From Trema orientale (Eukaryota; Streptophyta; Magnoliopsida; Rosales; Cannabaceae): a stretch of 64,000 bases of DNA. The notes under the pieces were generated by a model that searched no databases, was not told where the DNA came from, and saw only the letters and a program-made list of their open reading frames with translations. This document shows, piece after piece, positions 33,410-45,301 of this stretch (the stretch's first letter is position 1; every line of letters begins with the position of its first letter). Location of the stretch: the NCBI GenBank assembly GCA_002914845.1, contig JXTC01000273.1, forward strand, positions 223,572 to 287,571, read 5' to 3'. The position numbers and the translations under genes were made by a program.

Positions 33410-33990
33410 GTGGACATTTAAAGAAGCAAAGTGTGAAAAAAGGAAATTTACCCTAATTTCGCCTTAGTTGGGGAAAGATATTAGGTTTCTAAGATTTTTA
33501 CGTACAAAAAAAATTTACAAAAGTCTGGTGGGTCAGCCCTTTTTTTTTTTTTTTTTTTTCAATTCTCGTATAATATCTTTTAGAAAAATATCTTTTTTTA
33601 AAATGATTTTAGACCCAATTTTTAAAATAGTAACTAACTGATAACTAATTTTTGAACACCGGTAAATAGTAACTAGTAACCAAAAGTATTTAAAAAAAAG
33701 AGAGAGAAGAAAATATTTTAAGTAGTAATAGAAAGAGGAAAAATAATAAAAAATTACAAAAAAGAGAAAAAAGAAAAGAACCAAAAAAAGAATGTGTTAT
33801 AACTGATAGTTAGCAACAAGTACTAATTTTAAATATTGGTAACTAATAACTATTTTAAAAAGTGACATTTTTTTCTAAAAAATGTGGAACCGAAACTGAA
33901 AAAAAACCGACCCACTGTATTTTCCAAAATCTTTTTAAAAAAGGCCCGTATGGCCTAATTTTCTTATAGATATCTCAAAAAGTGTTCGGC
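33410..33990. mobile_element. Degenerate inverted-repeat element carrying GTAACTAGTAACC motifs
   Basis: Outer parts are loosely complementary: 'aagatttttacg...tctggtgggtcag' at 33490-33536 against the reverse complement of 'ccgacccactgtattttccaaaatctt' at 33908-33935. Inside lie 'gaacaccggtaaatagtaactagtaacc' and a second, inverted-looking copy near 33800-33860. The same internal words build the tandem array at 36.0-38.2 kb and appear in the element at 55215-55538. Ends and target duplication are not resolved. Confidence 0.5.
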
Positions 33991-34027
33991 CCAAATTACT
34001 CCTACATTTGAGAAGTTTTACATTACA

Positions 34028-34510
34028 GAGGAAACTACATGGTATGCCCTTTTTTGGTATCTCACACAAGTATATACCCCTTTTTAAAAGTTTTAATGTA
34101 TATATCCCTTTTTAAAAGCTTTAAAATTAATTTTACGAATCTACCCTTCGTTAAAATATTCTCCAGTACGGGCTGCTTTGCTCATTTGACAGAAATGGAA
34201 AGAAAGGGAAAAAAAAAAAGGCAACGATGAAGCCCAGAAAATGAAGAAGAAGAACACGATTTTCCTCGATGAAGCCCAGAAAATGAAGAAGAAGAACACG
34301 ATTTTCTTCTCAGTTTTCCTGGGAAACAAACAAGTTTAGAAAGGTATTTTCTCCATGGTTTTGATCGATTTTGCTTTGATTCTTTATATTTTCCTTTACC
34401 TTGGTTGATTTGGTTGATTTCCTTTTTTCGCTCTGAAATTTGTTAATAAAATAGAAAAGGGATATATATTGATTCATACCCCCAAAAGTGGGGTACTACT
34501 GTACAAAGCC
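34028..34510. mobile_element. Non-autonomous element, first of two adjacent copies
   Basis: It begins 'gaggaaactacatggtatgcc' and ends 'gtggggtactactgtacaaag'. The reversed right end (ACAGTAGTACCCCACTTTTGG, then GGTATGAATCAATATATATCCC) loosely matches the left end (ACATGGTATGCCCTTTTTTGG, then TATACCCC). It carries an internal 42-bp tandem duplication ('gatgaagcccagaaaatgaa' at 34226 and 34268). The copy just downstream shares both ends but not the middle. Confidence 0.5.
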
Positions 34511-34515
34511 CGAAA

Positions 34516-34859
34516 GAGGAAACTACATGGTATGCCCCAAAAGTAGGGTGGCGTCATTCGTCTTGAGAAAGAGAGAGAGAGAGAGAGTCTGAAACCATGA
34601 AATCACGAGTGAGTAAGGAGGTCTTCAATGGCTTCCTGGGTTTTGCTCGTGTAGAGAGAGCGAGAGAGAGAGAGGGATTTGTTCGTGTAGAGAGAGAGAG
34701 AGAAGACCTAGAAGTGTGAAAGTAAAGGGCGTGTGTCTAAGGGCACTCTTGGTATTTTAAAAATATAAAAATTAAAAAGGGATATATTTGTTAATAAAAT
34801 AGAAAAGGGATATATATTGATTCATACCCCCAAAAGTGGGGTACTATTGTACAAAGCCC
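34516..34859. mobile_element. Second adjacent copy of the same element family
   Basis: It opens with the same 'gaggaaactacatggtatgcc' and closes with 'gaaaagggatatatattgat...gtggggtactattgtac', as in the preceding copy. The centre differs and holds GA-repeat runs (34571-34588, 34653-34702). No coding sequence. Confidence 0.5.
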
Positions 34860-35339
34860 AAGTTTACACTTAGTAGTCGTCCCTGACCCTGTGTCTTATA
34901 TTTTATAATTACCATTGTTTTATTTTGTTTCAAAATACTCGTTTTTTGGGTATACATTTCACACATAAAATTTGTGGTATACATTTATAATATAAATTCT
35001 TATCTACAGTTTACATTTATAGAGTAAATTTTATACATAGGTATACATTTAGAATGTGTACCGATTTTTATGTATACTGTCTATTCGTGAAATATATACC
35101 TATAAATTACTTATCATGCGTAAAAAAATAGGTATTGGTGAAATAAAAATAGAAAAGTGTATGGATGAAAATATGCTTAGGAAGCCGGGCCTTTCCCCCT
35201 TAAATTTCCCAAGGCTGGCCCCTAAAAACTTAGAGGAAAATAGAGAAAACACGACCATTTTATAAAACAATTACACATATACGGTGCACCCTTTTATATT
35301 GTTTTTCATACGGTGTTTAATTAAAAAATACCACATATG

Positions 35340-35600
35340 ACTACATATCTATTTCTACTTCTTCTTCCTTATCTCGCATACCTCACCTCTTGGGTGTTAC
35401 CTCCATTTCTGAAAGACCAGCTCCATCTTTTCCTTAGCCTCGTCCTGGATGAAATTGCCGGTGTCGATCGAGTCTGTTTGAAATATATCTGCATATTCAT
35501 TTGATGCTTATACCCTTGACAAAGACATTGGAGCCGAAAGAAGAGCAAAATTATTGAAGACGTCAATCCCGACACCGTTGAGCTTTCTCAAGTCCTCAAT
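35340..35600 (-). pseudogene. Unidentified coding-like fragment
   Basis: This 260-bp stretch is less AT-rich than its surroundings. On the minus strand one frame reads AIEDLRKLNGVGIDVFNNFA followed by LLSAPMSLSR, and, after a stop and a frame change, TGNFIQDEAKEKMELVFQKWR. The amino-acid composition looks like real protein, but no family was recognised. It sits between transposon remnants, so it may be a gene piece carried by a transposon. The evidence is weak and no function is proposed. Confidence 0.25.
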
Positions 35601-35999
35601 TGCAGACCTATTTGATATAAAAAAACCATTTTGATTCTTGAAATAAAAGTAAAGGTTTACCTCTGGAAGTAAAGAATCGTTTTTCAACTATTTTTTATTC
35701 ATTTATTTATTTTACTCTTCATCTAGATTGTTCTTTGTTGGAAAAATTAGCTCTTAATTGACTTCTATTAACAATTTTCAATGTTTTCTTATATACACTG
35801 AAGTTCATATGTTTGCTCTTACTCTTTATCTAGATTGAGCATGTGAAATTAATTTCTGCACCCTATATGTTTGATGAAATGTCTATATGAGTTCCTTCAA
35901 GTATAAGTATGTGTTTATGCTCCTACTATATGCTTATTAACTCTGTTAGAGTAAAGGATTTATAGTTATTTATGTGGTGAAACTATTCTGGCAGAGTAT

Positions 36000-38160
36000 A
36001 CTGAACTATACTAGTAACCAATTCTAAATTAAAAAATTAAAAAGTAGAGTGGTTAATAGTAACTAAATATTATAATGAGTAACCAGTTTGGAAATTAGTC
36101 ACCACTCTTTAAATCAATCCATGTTGGTAACTAGAATCTGTATTAATTATTCATTACCAAATTGGTAGATAATTTATACACGGTCACTAGATTCAAACTA
36201 GAAGCTAGATTGGTTACTGATGTAACAGGTAACCAGTAACCAGATGTGGTATCTGGAAGCTAGATTGGTTATTCCTTACCAAATTGAGTAAACTATGTTA
36301 TAACTAGTAATCAGTAATTAATTTCAAATATAACTATTGACTATTAATCAGTTTTGAACACCAGTAGTAACCACTGCTAGTAATTCCATTGCCAATATTA
36401 GCAATTTGTTAAAGAAAAGGAAAAAATAAATGGAAAGATAGGAAGGATTAGAGTGTTCTTTGAGGGAAAAAAAGGGCATTAAAAAATGAAAAAAGAAAGC
36501 ACAAAGGGAAGAAATAGGAAAAAAAAAATGAGCTAGATTAGTTACTAGTTACTAAATTGAGTAAAATGTATTATAACTAATAACTAGTAACCAGTAACCA
36601 GTTTTGAACACTAGTAATTAGTAACCAATAACCAGTTTCGAATAATGGTAATTAGTAACCGGCAACCAATTTTGAACACTGGTAATTAGTAACTGGTAAC
36701 CAGTTTCGAACAATGGTAACTAGTAACCAGCAATCAATTTTGAACTAAAAATTAATAACCAGTATTAGTAATTAAACTATCAGTATTAATAATTCGTTAA
36801 AGAAAAAGAAAGAGAGGAAGGACTACTGTTCTTTGAGGGACATTTTTTTAAAAAAAATGAAAGAAAAATGCACAAAGGGAAAAATTAGGAAAAAAAGGAG
36901 CTAGATTAGTTACTATAGTTACTAAATTGAGTAAAGTGTATTATAACTGGTAACTAGTAATCGGTAACCAATTTTGAATACTATTAACTGGTTTTAAATA
37001 CTGATAACTAGTAACCGGTAACCAGTTTCGAACACTGGTAATTAATAACATATGTTAGTAATTCCACTATCAGTGTAAATATTTCATTAAAAGAAAAAGA
37101 AAAAATAAAATGAAAGAGAGGAAGGACTAGTGTTCTTTGAGGGAAAAAAAAATAAAAAAGGAAAGCTCAAAGGGAAAAATTAAGAAAAAAAGAGCTAAAT
37201 TAGTTACTATTACTAAATTGAGCAAAATAGATTATAACTAGTAACTAGTAACCAGTAACCAGTAACCAGTTTCGAACACTGGTAACTAGTAATTGGTGAC
37301 TAATTTTTGAACACTGGTAACTAGTAACTGGCAACTAGTTTTGAACACTCGTAATTAACCGGTAACTAGTTTCCAAAATCATTGTTAGTAATTCATTAAA
37401 GAAAAGAAAAAAATAAAATAAAATAGAGGAATGACTAGTGTTCTTTGAAGGAAAAAAATTTAAAAATATTTTTTAAAAAATTGCACAAACAGAAAAATTA
37501 AGAAAAAAGGAGTTAGATTGGTTACTATAGTTACTAAATTAAGTAAAATATATTATAACTGGTAAGTAGTAATCGAGAACTAGTTTCGAATACCGGTAAC
37601 TAGTAATCGATAACTAGTTTCGAACACTGATAACTAGTAACTGGCAACCAGTTTCAAACACTAGTAACTAATAACCTATGTTAGTAATTCCACTATCAGT
37701 GTTAGTAATTCATTAAAGAAAAATAAAAAATAAAATGAAACAGTGGAAGGACTAGTGTTCTTTGAAGGAAAAAAAATGAAAAAAAAGAAAGCACAAAGGG
37801 AAAAAATTAGGAAAAAAGGAGCTAGATTGGTTACAAGTTACTAAATTGAGCAAAATGTATTATAACTGGTAACTAGTAACTGGTAACCAATTTCAAACAC
37901 TGGTAACTAGTAATTAGTAACCATTTCGAACACCGATAACTAGTAATTGATAACTAATTTTCAAACACTGGTAACTAGTAACCGACAATCAGTTTCGAAC
38001 ACTAGTAATTAATTGGTAACCAATTTCCAATATCATTATTAGTAATTCTTTAAAGAAAAGGAAAAAATAAAATGAAAGAGAGGAGGGACTAGTGTTCTTT
38101 GAGGAAAAAATCAGGGAAAAAAAAAGCATTCAAAAAAGAAAAAAAAAATGTACAAAGGGA
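36000..38160. repeat. Higher-order tandem array built on a GTAACCA-type heptamer
   Basis: Two levels of repetition are visible. The large unit of about 300-370 bp is marked by the word 'tgttctttga' at about 36455, 36827, 37131, 37439, 37756 and 38093. Each is followed by an A-rich tract with 'gcacaaaggg' and 'gctagattggttac' words. Within each unit, runs of a 7-bp motif (GTAACTA/GTAACCA, clearest at 37237-37271) alternate with 'gtttcgaacactg', giving a subunit of roughly 35 bp. A seventh, decayed large unit may extend to about 38300. There is no open frame of note. Confidence 0.85.
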
Positions 38161-38849
38161 AAATCAGGAAAAAAATATATTTAAAATTTGAAAAAAAAAA
38201 GAAAAGAAAAGATGACTATATTCTTTGAGAAAAAAATTAGAAAAGAAAAAAAGCATCCAGAAAAGAAAAAAGTAAGCACAAAAAGAAAATTTAGGGAAAA
38301 AAAATGGTATTTAAAATAAAAAATTAAAAAAAAAAAAGAAAAAAGAAAACTAAAAGTTGAGTCACGTAGTTTTTGGACCTTCAATTCATATAAAGAAATT
38401 AGTAGGCCCAACCGCTGGATAATAACGTCTTTTTCATGTTTTAAGTTACATTTTTTATTTAAGAACTATTACTAAAAAGTTTGCTAAAATTACTAAAAAT
38501 GCCTCCGCATTTTGATACCGTATATATCTATTTCTTTTAGCTTATATACCGTATGACGTTTGATTTTTTTTCAAATACCGTGTTTTTCTAATTCTTTTTA
38601 CTTTTAAAGGGAAAACTCTTAAAATCCCAAAAACTTATTCTAATGGGCCTTAAGTCCATAAAACATAAGAACAAACCGATTCCGGTAGTTGTCTTCTTCT
38701 TCTTCTTCCACATTCCCTTTTCCTTCCTTTAATCTCTAATTTAAGCTTAGAGTAATCGACTGAGAAACCGTTAGTGACCGATTCACATTTTCTCGCCAAC
38801 CAAACGGCCGGGAAAGAAAAGTGTTTCAGGGACCGAATTTCGAGGTCCA
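38161..38849. other. Spacer and promoter of the COG2 gene
   Basis: The A-rich tail of the array is followed by 'taccgtatatat...taccgtatgac...taccgtgttttt' motifs (38515-38587), like those at 35280-35330 on the array's other side. The last 200 bp (cttcttcttcttc, cggccgg) are pyrimidine- and GC-richer and probably form the 5' UTR. Confidence 0.4.
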
Positions 38850-41800
38850 ATGGCGGATACGGTCTCGGCGCCACCCAGATCTGCCACTGACCTCTTCTCC
38901 GACCCGCTCGACGGCCACCCCCTCTGGTTCAAGCCCGAGCTCTTTCTCTCTCCCGATTTCGATTCCGAATCCTACATATCCGAGCTCCGAACCTTCGTCC
39001 CCTTCGACACTCTCCGATCCGAGCTCCAGAGCCACTTGTCGTCCCTGAACCACGAGCTCATCGACCTGATCAACCGCGATTACGCCGACTTCGTCAACCT
39101 TAGCACCAAGCTCGTCGACGTGGATGCCGCCGTGGTGCGAATGCGGGCTCCATTGGTGGAGCTCAGGGAGAAGATCGAGCAGTTCAGGGGATCGGTGGAG
39201 GCAGCCCTTGTGGCTTTGAAGAATGGTTTGCAGCAGAGATCGGATGCCGCCTCTGCTAGAGAGGTCTTGGAGCTTTTGCTTGATACGTTTCATGTAGTCT
39301 CTAAGGTATATCAAAGTTATTTAATTTGACTGAATTTGAGAGCGTGTTATTGCGTGAGTTTACGGCTCTTTGAGATTCGTTGCAGGTTTTTTCCAGTAAA
39401 TTGGAAAATGGGTTGGATTTTTTTAGTCTTATTGATCTATTACTTGTAAGTTTCAAGTGTCATGGAGCGAAAGTATAGAATGACCTTCTTTAATACGTAG
39501 ATATTTTTCGTTAAGCTGTAAATGGAATTTATTGACTAAAATTCTGTAGTTATCGAGTCCTCATGGTTGTAATTTTGTTGGGTCTACACTCGTCTTGTAT
39601 ACACTTATCTTTTGTTCTATTTAAAGGACTTTTTCCTTGTACTTCTATTAGAGATATTGAAAATTAGGCTCAGTTAGTCAAGTAAGTGTGTTGAGTTGTC
39701 TATGTTGTGGAAGATCAAATATTGGATCTATACTAGTGTGTTGTTGATTCTCACAGATCTCGAGCCTCTTGATTTTTGTGCATTGAATTCATATAAATTT
39801 CCTTGTGAGTGCAGGTTGAAAAACTGATAAAAGAGCTACCTAGTTTGCCGGCTGACTGGTCGAATGGAGATGTAAATTCGACGGAGAAGAACTTAATGAG
39901 TAATGGGACTTCCTTACAGCATGTTGAAAGCGGAACAAGTTTAAGAGAGACTCAAAGCATGCTTTTGGAGAGAATTGCTAGCGAGATGAATCGGCTAAAG
40001 TTCTATATAGCTCATGCTCAGGTCTTCATTACTCTGTTATGTTTTACTATTCTCGAGTAGAACTTTTTAGCACAAATTCAATTAGCATTTATGTGCTCTT
40101 TCTTCAATTGTCCATTTAGGTCAATAGCTGGATGTACGCTACTGATAACCTGGTTCAAAATTTAACTGAAAGACTAAAAATGAGACTACTTTCTTTGAGT
40201 TTGAATAAAATAAGATGCTGAATGAAGTTCGATAATGAGATTTAGTAGAAGAAATTCAAGAGAGTCATAGAGTCTTTTAAGTTGAATTAGTATTAATTTC
40301 TTCTGGAAGTGTTAGTCAAAGAGTCAAAAAAGTTTTTAGTTTCCTATCTACAGTTGATGTAGTGGTTCACTATCTGTACTATAGTTTTCGTAGGAATTCT
40401 TAGTGTTTTCTTTATAGTCTACGAGTCAGTTATTTACTATTGAAAGATGGTCGTTGTAATCTGAAAGAGGGAGATGACATCGTAAAGTATGCCAATAACT
40501 TAGTTTCCACTGTGGTGGGCATTTTTTCCACTTTATTCTCCTGTGATTTTTATCGGTAAAACCTTGTCCCAAAATCTTCTTTTTGTACAAAGGATATTCA
40601 GTTCATGGTAGGGATATTCAATTCATGGTAAGTACTACCCAACATAGCCATGGCTGCTTATTCATTCGGACCTGCACATTTTCTCTCACAGGGACTTGCG
40701 CATTCCTTGCTCATTGGTTTTTTCTGTTTTGCCAGTACAGAACCTACCTTTCATTGAGAACATGGAAAAGAGAATTCAGAGTGCTAGCTTACTATTAGAT
40801 GCCAGCTTGGGACACTGTTTTGTAGATGGACTGGAACACCGAGATGCAAATGCAATTTACAATTGCCTACGCGCATATGCTTCCATTGATAACACTAGGA
40901 ATGCGGAAGAAATTTTCCGAACAACCATTGTGGCCCCATTGATACAGAAAATTATTCCGCCTGGATCCTCAGTCGTGGCTACAGGATCAATTTTACTTGA
41001 GAATGATTACCTAGAGATCATGCAATGTATTGATAGGGACTGCAAATTTTTGTTGGAAATTGCATTTGAAGGTATGCGTATTGCTATTTTGCTCCATCAG
41101 CTTAGTAGAAGGTTTGATTTTATTCATTGCTGCTTGAGAAATTTGTGTCATCATTAGGTGCTATTTTGCACCTTGAGTTCATTTATTGTTGATGTTGTTC
41201 TTGCACTTGAACACTCTCAATCCATGTTCTACTGATCTTCTCATAGTTAATAACCAAATCTAGTAATTCCGTATCCTTCTTTGGAATGTTTTATTGTTTC
41301 TACAAAAGTGGACCCAAATCTGCCTATTATCAATTTTATTTCTATCGGTAGTCCTAATAAATATCAAAACGAGTTTTATGGATCAATTAAGGGTCACACG
41401 ACCACTTTTGTTTACTTTGTTATTTGACGAGAACTTGTGTTCATGAACCTTATCAACAAGAGCATTTTACAATAACTGTCGTGGTTCTTCATTTTTTTTT
41501 CCCCAGAAAATTCAGGTTTGCATGTATTTGATTTCTTGGCCAATTCTATCCTTAAAGAAGTTCTCTCTGCAATCCAAAGGGGAAAACCTGGTGCCTTTTC
41601 TCCAGGAAGACCTGCGGAATTCTTGAAAAATTACAAATCAAGCCTAAACTTCTTGGCTCATCTTGAAGGTAGGTATTGTTAGGTGATCTTTTCCAATTAT
41701 TTCGTCGTACTTATGAGAATGTCTTAGGCATGTTTGTCAATTTTTTGATTCATCTTTATGCTTGTTCCTCTTGGACCTTACTGTCACATGCATTTGAGAG

Positions 41801-44153
41801 TATGTTACATTGTCATGCAAGGCTACTGTCCATCCAGATCTGCTGTTGCTAAATTTCGAGCAGAAGCTGTCTATAGTGAGTTCTTGAAGCAGTGGAATAT
41901 TGGGGTTTATTTCTCTTTGAGGTAATTCCTTTGCAACTATGGTGTTTATAATACTGTCAGAACACCATGAACTACTATAATAGTAATTACTACAATTTCC
42001 TCAGGTGTACTATGATACTGATTACCATAAATTCCTCAGGTTTCAGGAAATAGCGGGTGATCTGGATTCTGCACTGGTAGCAGCCAGCCTTGCTCCTGTT
42101 CAGGACTTACAGTCTAGTCAAGGAAATTCTCAAGATTTAACCTTGAAACAAAGCGTTGCTTTGTTCAATTGCTTGGAATTATGCTGGAAAGAAGACTATC
42201 TTGTCCTTTCTTGTGCAGACAAGTTTCTTCGTTTGTCCTTGCAGCTTCTCTCAAGGTCATTTCTGTTTTGAACTTGGGTACTTTGTTTAGTTTTAAGCTT
42301 TCACTTCCCCAGACCCGCAACCAGTCTAATTGAGTTTGACTGTTTTGTTTATGGAATTTGTAATAGATACTCAAATTGGCTGACATCTGGACTGGCTGCT
42401 CGTAAAGCTGGTAACAATGCAAGCTCCAACAGTGGATTTGAATGGGCTATTAGAGCTGTCCCAGAGGATTTTATTTATGTATGTATGCATCCTTTCTTAT
42501 CTGTCCAGAAATATTCTTCTCTTCTGCGGTACTTTGATTGTCAAATCTTTCGATTCTTTGGTGTTCTTGACATTTCTACAAAGGACAGTAGCAGGAACAG
42601 AAGGGAGTTGTCACACACGTCCAAAACTTGCTACACGTTGGCAATTAGAAGAGCACTAGATTTCAGCATGAACTGGCATTTGTAAACCCATCATAATAGA
42701 TGTTATGAACATTGCAGGTCATTCATGATATAAATGGCTTGGTGACTGAGGTTTCTGGAGACTACCTGCACAACGTTCTTCAGCTTCTTTCTTCATATTC
42801 TCAGGATGTTCTTGATGTTGTAAAACAGAGCATTTTACAAGGTGGAAAATCCTTGAATGATTTAGTACCTCTAGTTATCAACACGATAGTAGAGACGCTC
42901 GTTGAGAAGTCTGTTGAGGTAAGCTTGAGTCAGGGTTTGGTCCCACCATGCTATGATATGAATGTGTATCTTGGTTCATTTAAATGCTTAAATGTCATGC
43001 CTGTGTAAAAATCTATCTTGTCGTTCTAAATGCAGGATTTGAGACAGATAAAGGGGATAACTGCAACTTACAGGATGACCAATAAACCTATTCCAACCAG
43101 GCACTCACCTTATGTGTCAGGGGTACTGCGTCCCCTGGAGGTGCGTGAACTTTAATTTGTTTGACAACGCCTTGTCATCCCACTTTTGTCTGGTGATGCT
43201 AGATCTCTAGATCTAAAAGAATATTGCCGCTGGTGTTATGTGATCTTTACCGTATGCATACGCATGTCCATTTGGGGTGGTCATGTAGATTTCTGATTTT
43301 ATTAGTCAGATCTTAGGACATCAGTTTGTGTCACACTTTTTTTTTTCAATTTTTTTTAGAGTACAAATAATATTAGAAAGGTGGTCAAGTCGCTAACATA
43401 TAATCGACAAAAGCAAAACATACAAATACGCAAATTGTAGTGAGCTTCTATGCTAACGTATGGTAATCTGTAGAATTTCTTTTTTAACTATATGTTTCAC
43501 ATTGAACTATCAACAACTCCCAGACTTTTCTGCGTGGAGAGCGAGCTACTAAGTACTTAACAAGTGAAATAAAGAAGGAACTGCGTGATAATGCTGCAAC
43601 AGAAATCACCAGTCGGTATTATGACTTAGCTGCTGATCTAGTCAGTGTGGTTAGTATCCTAATACCTACATAAAAATTAACAACATTTGAAAAAAGAAAT
43701 TTGGATTCACTTCTCTTTCTTGGTTTTTGAATTTTGTCATGATCAGGCTAGGAAAACGGAGTCTTCACTTCAGAGAATACGGCAGGGTGCACAACGACGT
43801 GCTGGAGCAAGCTCAGACATCTCAGAACACAATGTGTCCGACACTGACAAGATCTGCAGGCAATTGTTTCTTGACGTTAAGGTGCATTTCTCTTGCTCAT
43901 TTCTATGATTTCTGTATATTTGTTTGCACGATTGTGTATTGGATCTTGTGTTTTTTTTTTTTCCTTTTTTTTTTTTTTTGAAATGGATCTTGAGATTGGA
44001 TCGACGTTTTTGATTTACCAGGAGTATGGCAGCAAACTTGCTGAACTGGGTGTTGTCCCTAAGGATATGTCAGCTTATCGTTCCTTGTGGCAGTATGTAG
44101 CCCCTCCAGACGAGCAAACCGTTATTGATTTTAATGTAGTCACCTGGCTTTGA
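38850..44153 (+). CDS. COG2: Conserved oligomeric Golgi complex subunit 2
   Basis: Twelve exons: 38850-39305, 39815-40021, 40741-41071, 41507-41668, 41822-41921, 42040-42255, 42367-42478, 42718-42918, 43036-43140, 43524-43649, 43747-43881, 44022-44153. All junctions are GT..AG with matching phase, giving 760 residues, near the roughly 756 of the Arabidopsis protein. The N-terminal COG2 domain is visible: DLFSDPLDGHPLWFKPELFL (14-33), then the heptad-rich LRSELQSHLSSLNHELIDLINRDY that forms the coiled-coil leg and YADFVNLSTKLVDVD. The rest is the helical rod typical of tethering (CATCHR) proteins. COG2 belongs to lobe A of the eight-subunit COG complex that tethers vesicles for retrograde transport within the Golgi. 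The exon 3 acceptor was set at 40740/40741 because it alone keeps the frame from AHAQ into NLPFIENMEKR. The last residues (VIDFNVVTWL) look less conserved. Confidence 0.94.
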
Positions 44154-44960
44154 GCCGTTTGTAGATGTCTGACTGCTTTTCTTTGTCTCTCTTCTTACTG
44201 TATTTTTGTTTGTCAAAGTGTCCAGAACATTATTTTCCAAAAGAAATATAGTTTGTTCTTAGAAATTCTTTTCGAGTTTTTACGATGGAAGCAATTTTCC
44301 TTCTGTAATAGAGGCATCCTTAGAAACAAAATGAAAGAGGGTTTCTAAATCAAACATTGTAGTGCAAAGATTCTTCAATGTTTAGAAGAGTTATTGTCGT
44401 TGTTACCCCCACCTTTTTTTTTTAATTAAAAAAAAATTGAAAATATAAGTGTTACCATAGAATTTGGCACCTTTTCATCGCTTAATCGAATCTAGTTCTC
44501 ATTGGCTTTTCACCCTTTGCCTTTCTAGCCAAATTTGAAAAACGTTGTTTTTAAATTTTCTTTTGCAAATGAAAACGACATTATATGTCAAATGTTGATA
44601 TCTCTAATGACTTGTAGCCTGTAGGTTAAAATTTTTACGTCATGTGACTCACACGACGTGTCGTCTTTTCAACTCAGTTGACATGTGGATCAAATGCACG
44701 CCCTTTTTTCGGCTTAATGGCATGCCTCTTATTACTAGAACGACATTGTCGTTGTTATGCTAGAAGGACATGCTGTTCACGACAAACAATATCTTTTAAA
44801 CAGACTTTTTTTGAAATACGAACTTATAAAAATACAAGCCTTCTATGGACAAGTCACATGTCGCTTTTCTTTTGAACTGCATGATTAGACTCTAGACCTA
44901 TTATCTTCGGAAATTAAAGGACAACAAACCTGTACATAGTAAATGGCCTTGAAATGAAGC
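44154..44960. other. 3' UTR of COG2 and spacer
   Basis: Nothing coding was recognised. Several short direct words recur (acgacattgtcg, cacacgacgtgtcgt near 44649-44750), without a definable element. Confidence 0.4.
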
Positions 44961-44973
44961 TTTCAAAGTAATC

Positions 44974-45116
44974 GTTCACTAGGGCTAGCTCAATGAGTGA
45001 GGTGCAGTGATAATTGGGTATTAGGTCAGGAGTTTGACTCTCAAAATACGTGAGTTATTTTCTTTTCTTTGTAATAAATAGATGTCCTTAGTTAAGTTTC
45101 ACTTTATAAAAAAAAA
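44974..45116 (+). mobile_element. tRNA-derived SINE with 13-bp target duplication and poly(A) tail
   Basis: The 143-bp element begins GTTCACTAGGGCTAGCTCAA, with an A-box-like TAGCTCAATGAG at about 44985-44996 and a B-box-like GGAGTTTGACTCTC about 40 bp later. A non-tRNA tail ends in an A run (45107-45116). TTTCAAAGTAATC occurs exactly on both sides, at 44961-44973 and 45117-45129. Internal Pol III promoter boxes, an A tail and a long target duplication together define a SINE moved by LINE machinery. Confidence 0.88.
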
Positions 45117-45301
45117 TTTCAAAGTAATCTTTATTGTGGCATATAATAATTATTTGAGTCTTCTCTCGAGATAAAATATAAACAAATATTATGCTAACAA
45201 AAATCACAACAGAACACTTACTCTAACCATAGTGGGTGTCAAAGGCGATAGGGAAAACAATCACGTTACCAAGTACGAGTGAAGCCTGTAGAAGATCAAC
45301 T

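Noticed and set aside
36000..38300. CRISPR-like or telomeric array
   Set aside because: The repeats are not short identical units with unique spacers, the genome is eukaryotic, and the heptamer GTAACCA is not the plant telomere repeat TTTAGGG.
42001..42039. Alternative acceptor for COG2 exon 6 at the first 'cctcag'
   Set aside because: A near-duplicate acceptor lies 35 bp upstream, but only the downstream one keeps the frame into FQEIAGDLDSALVAA.
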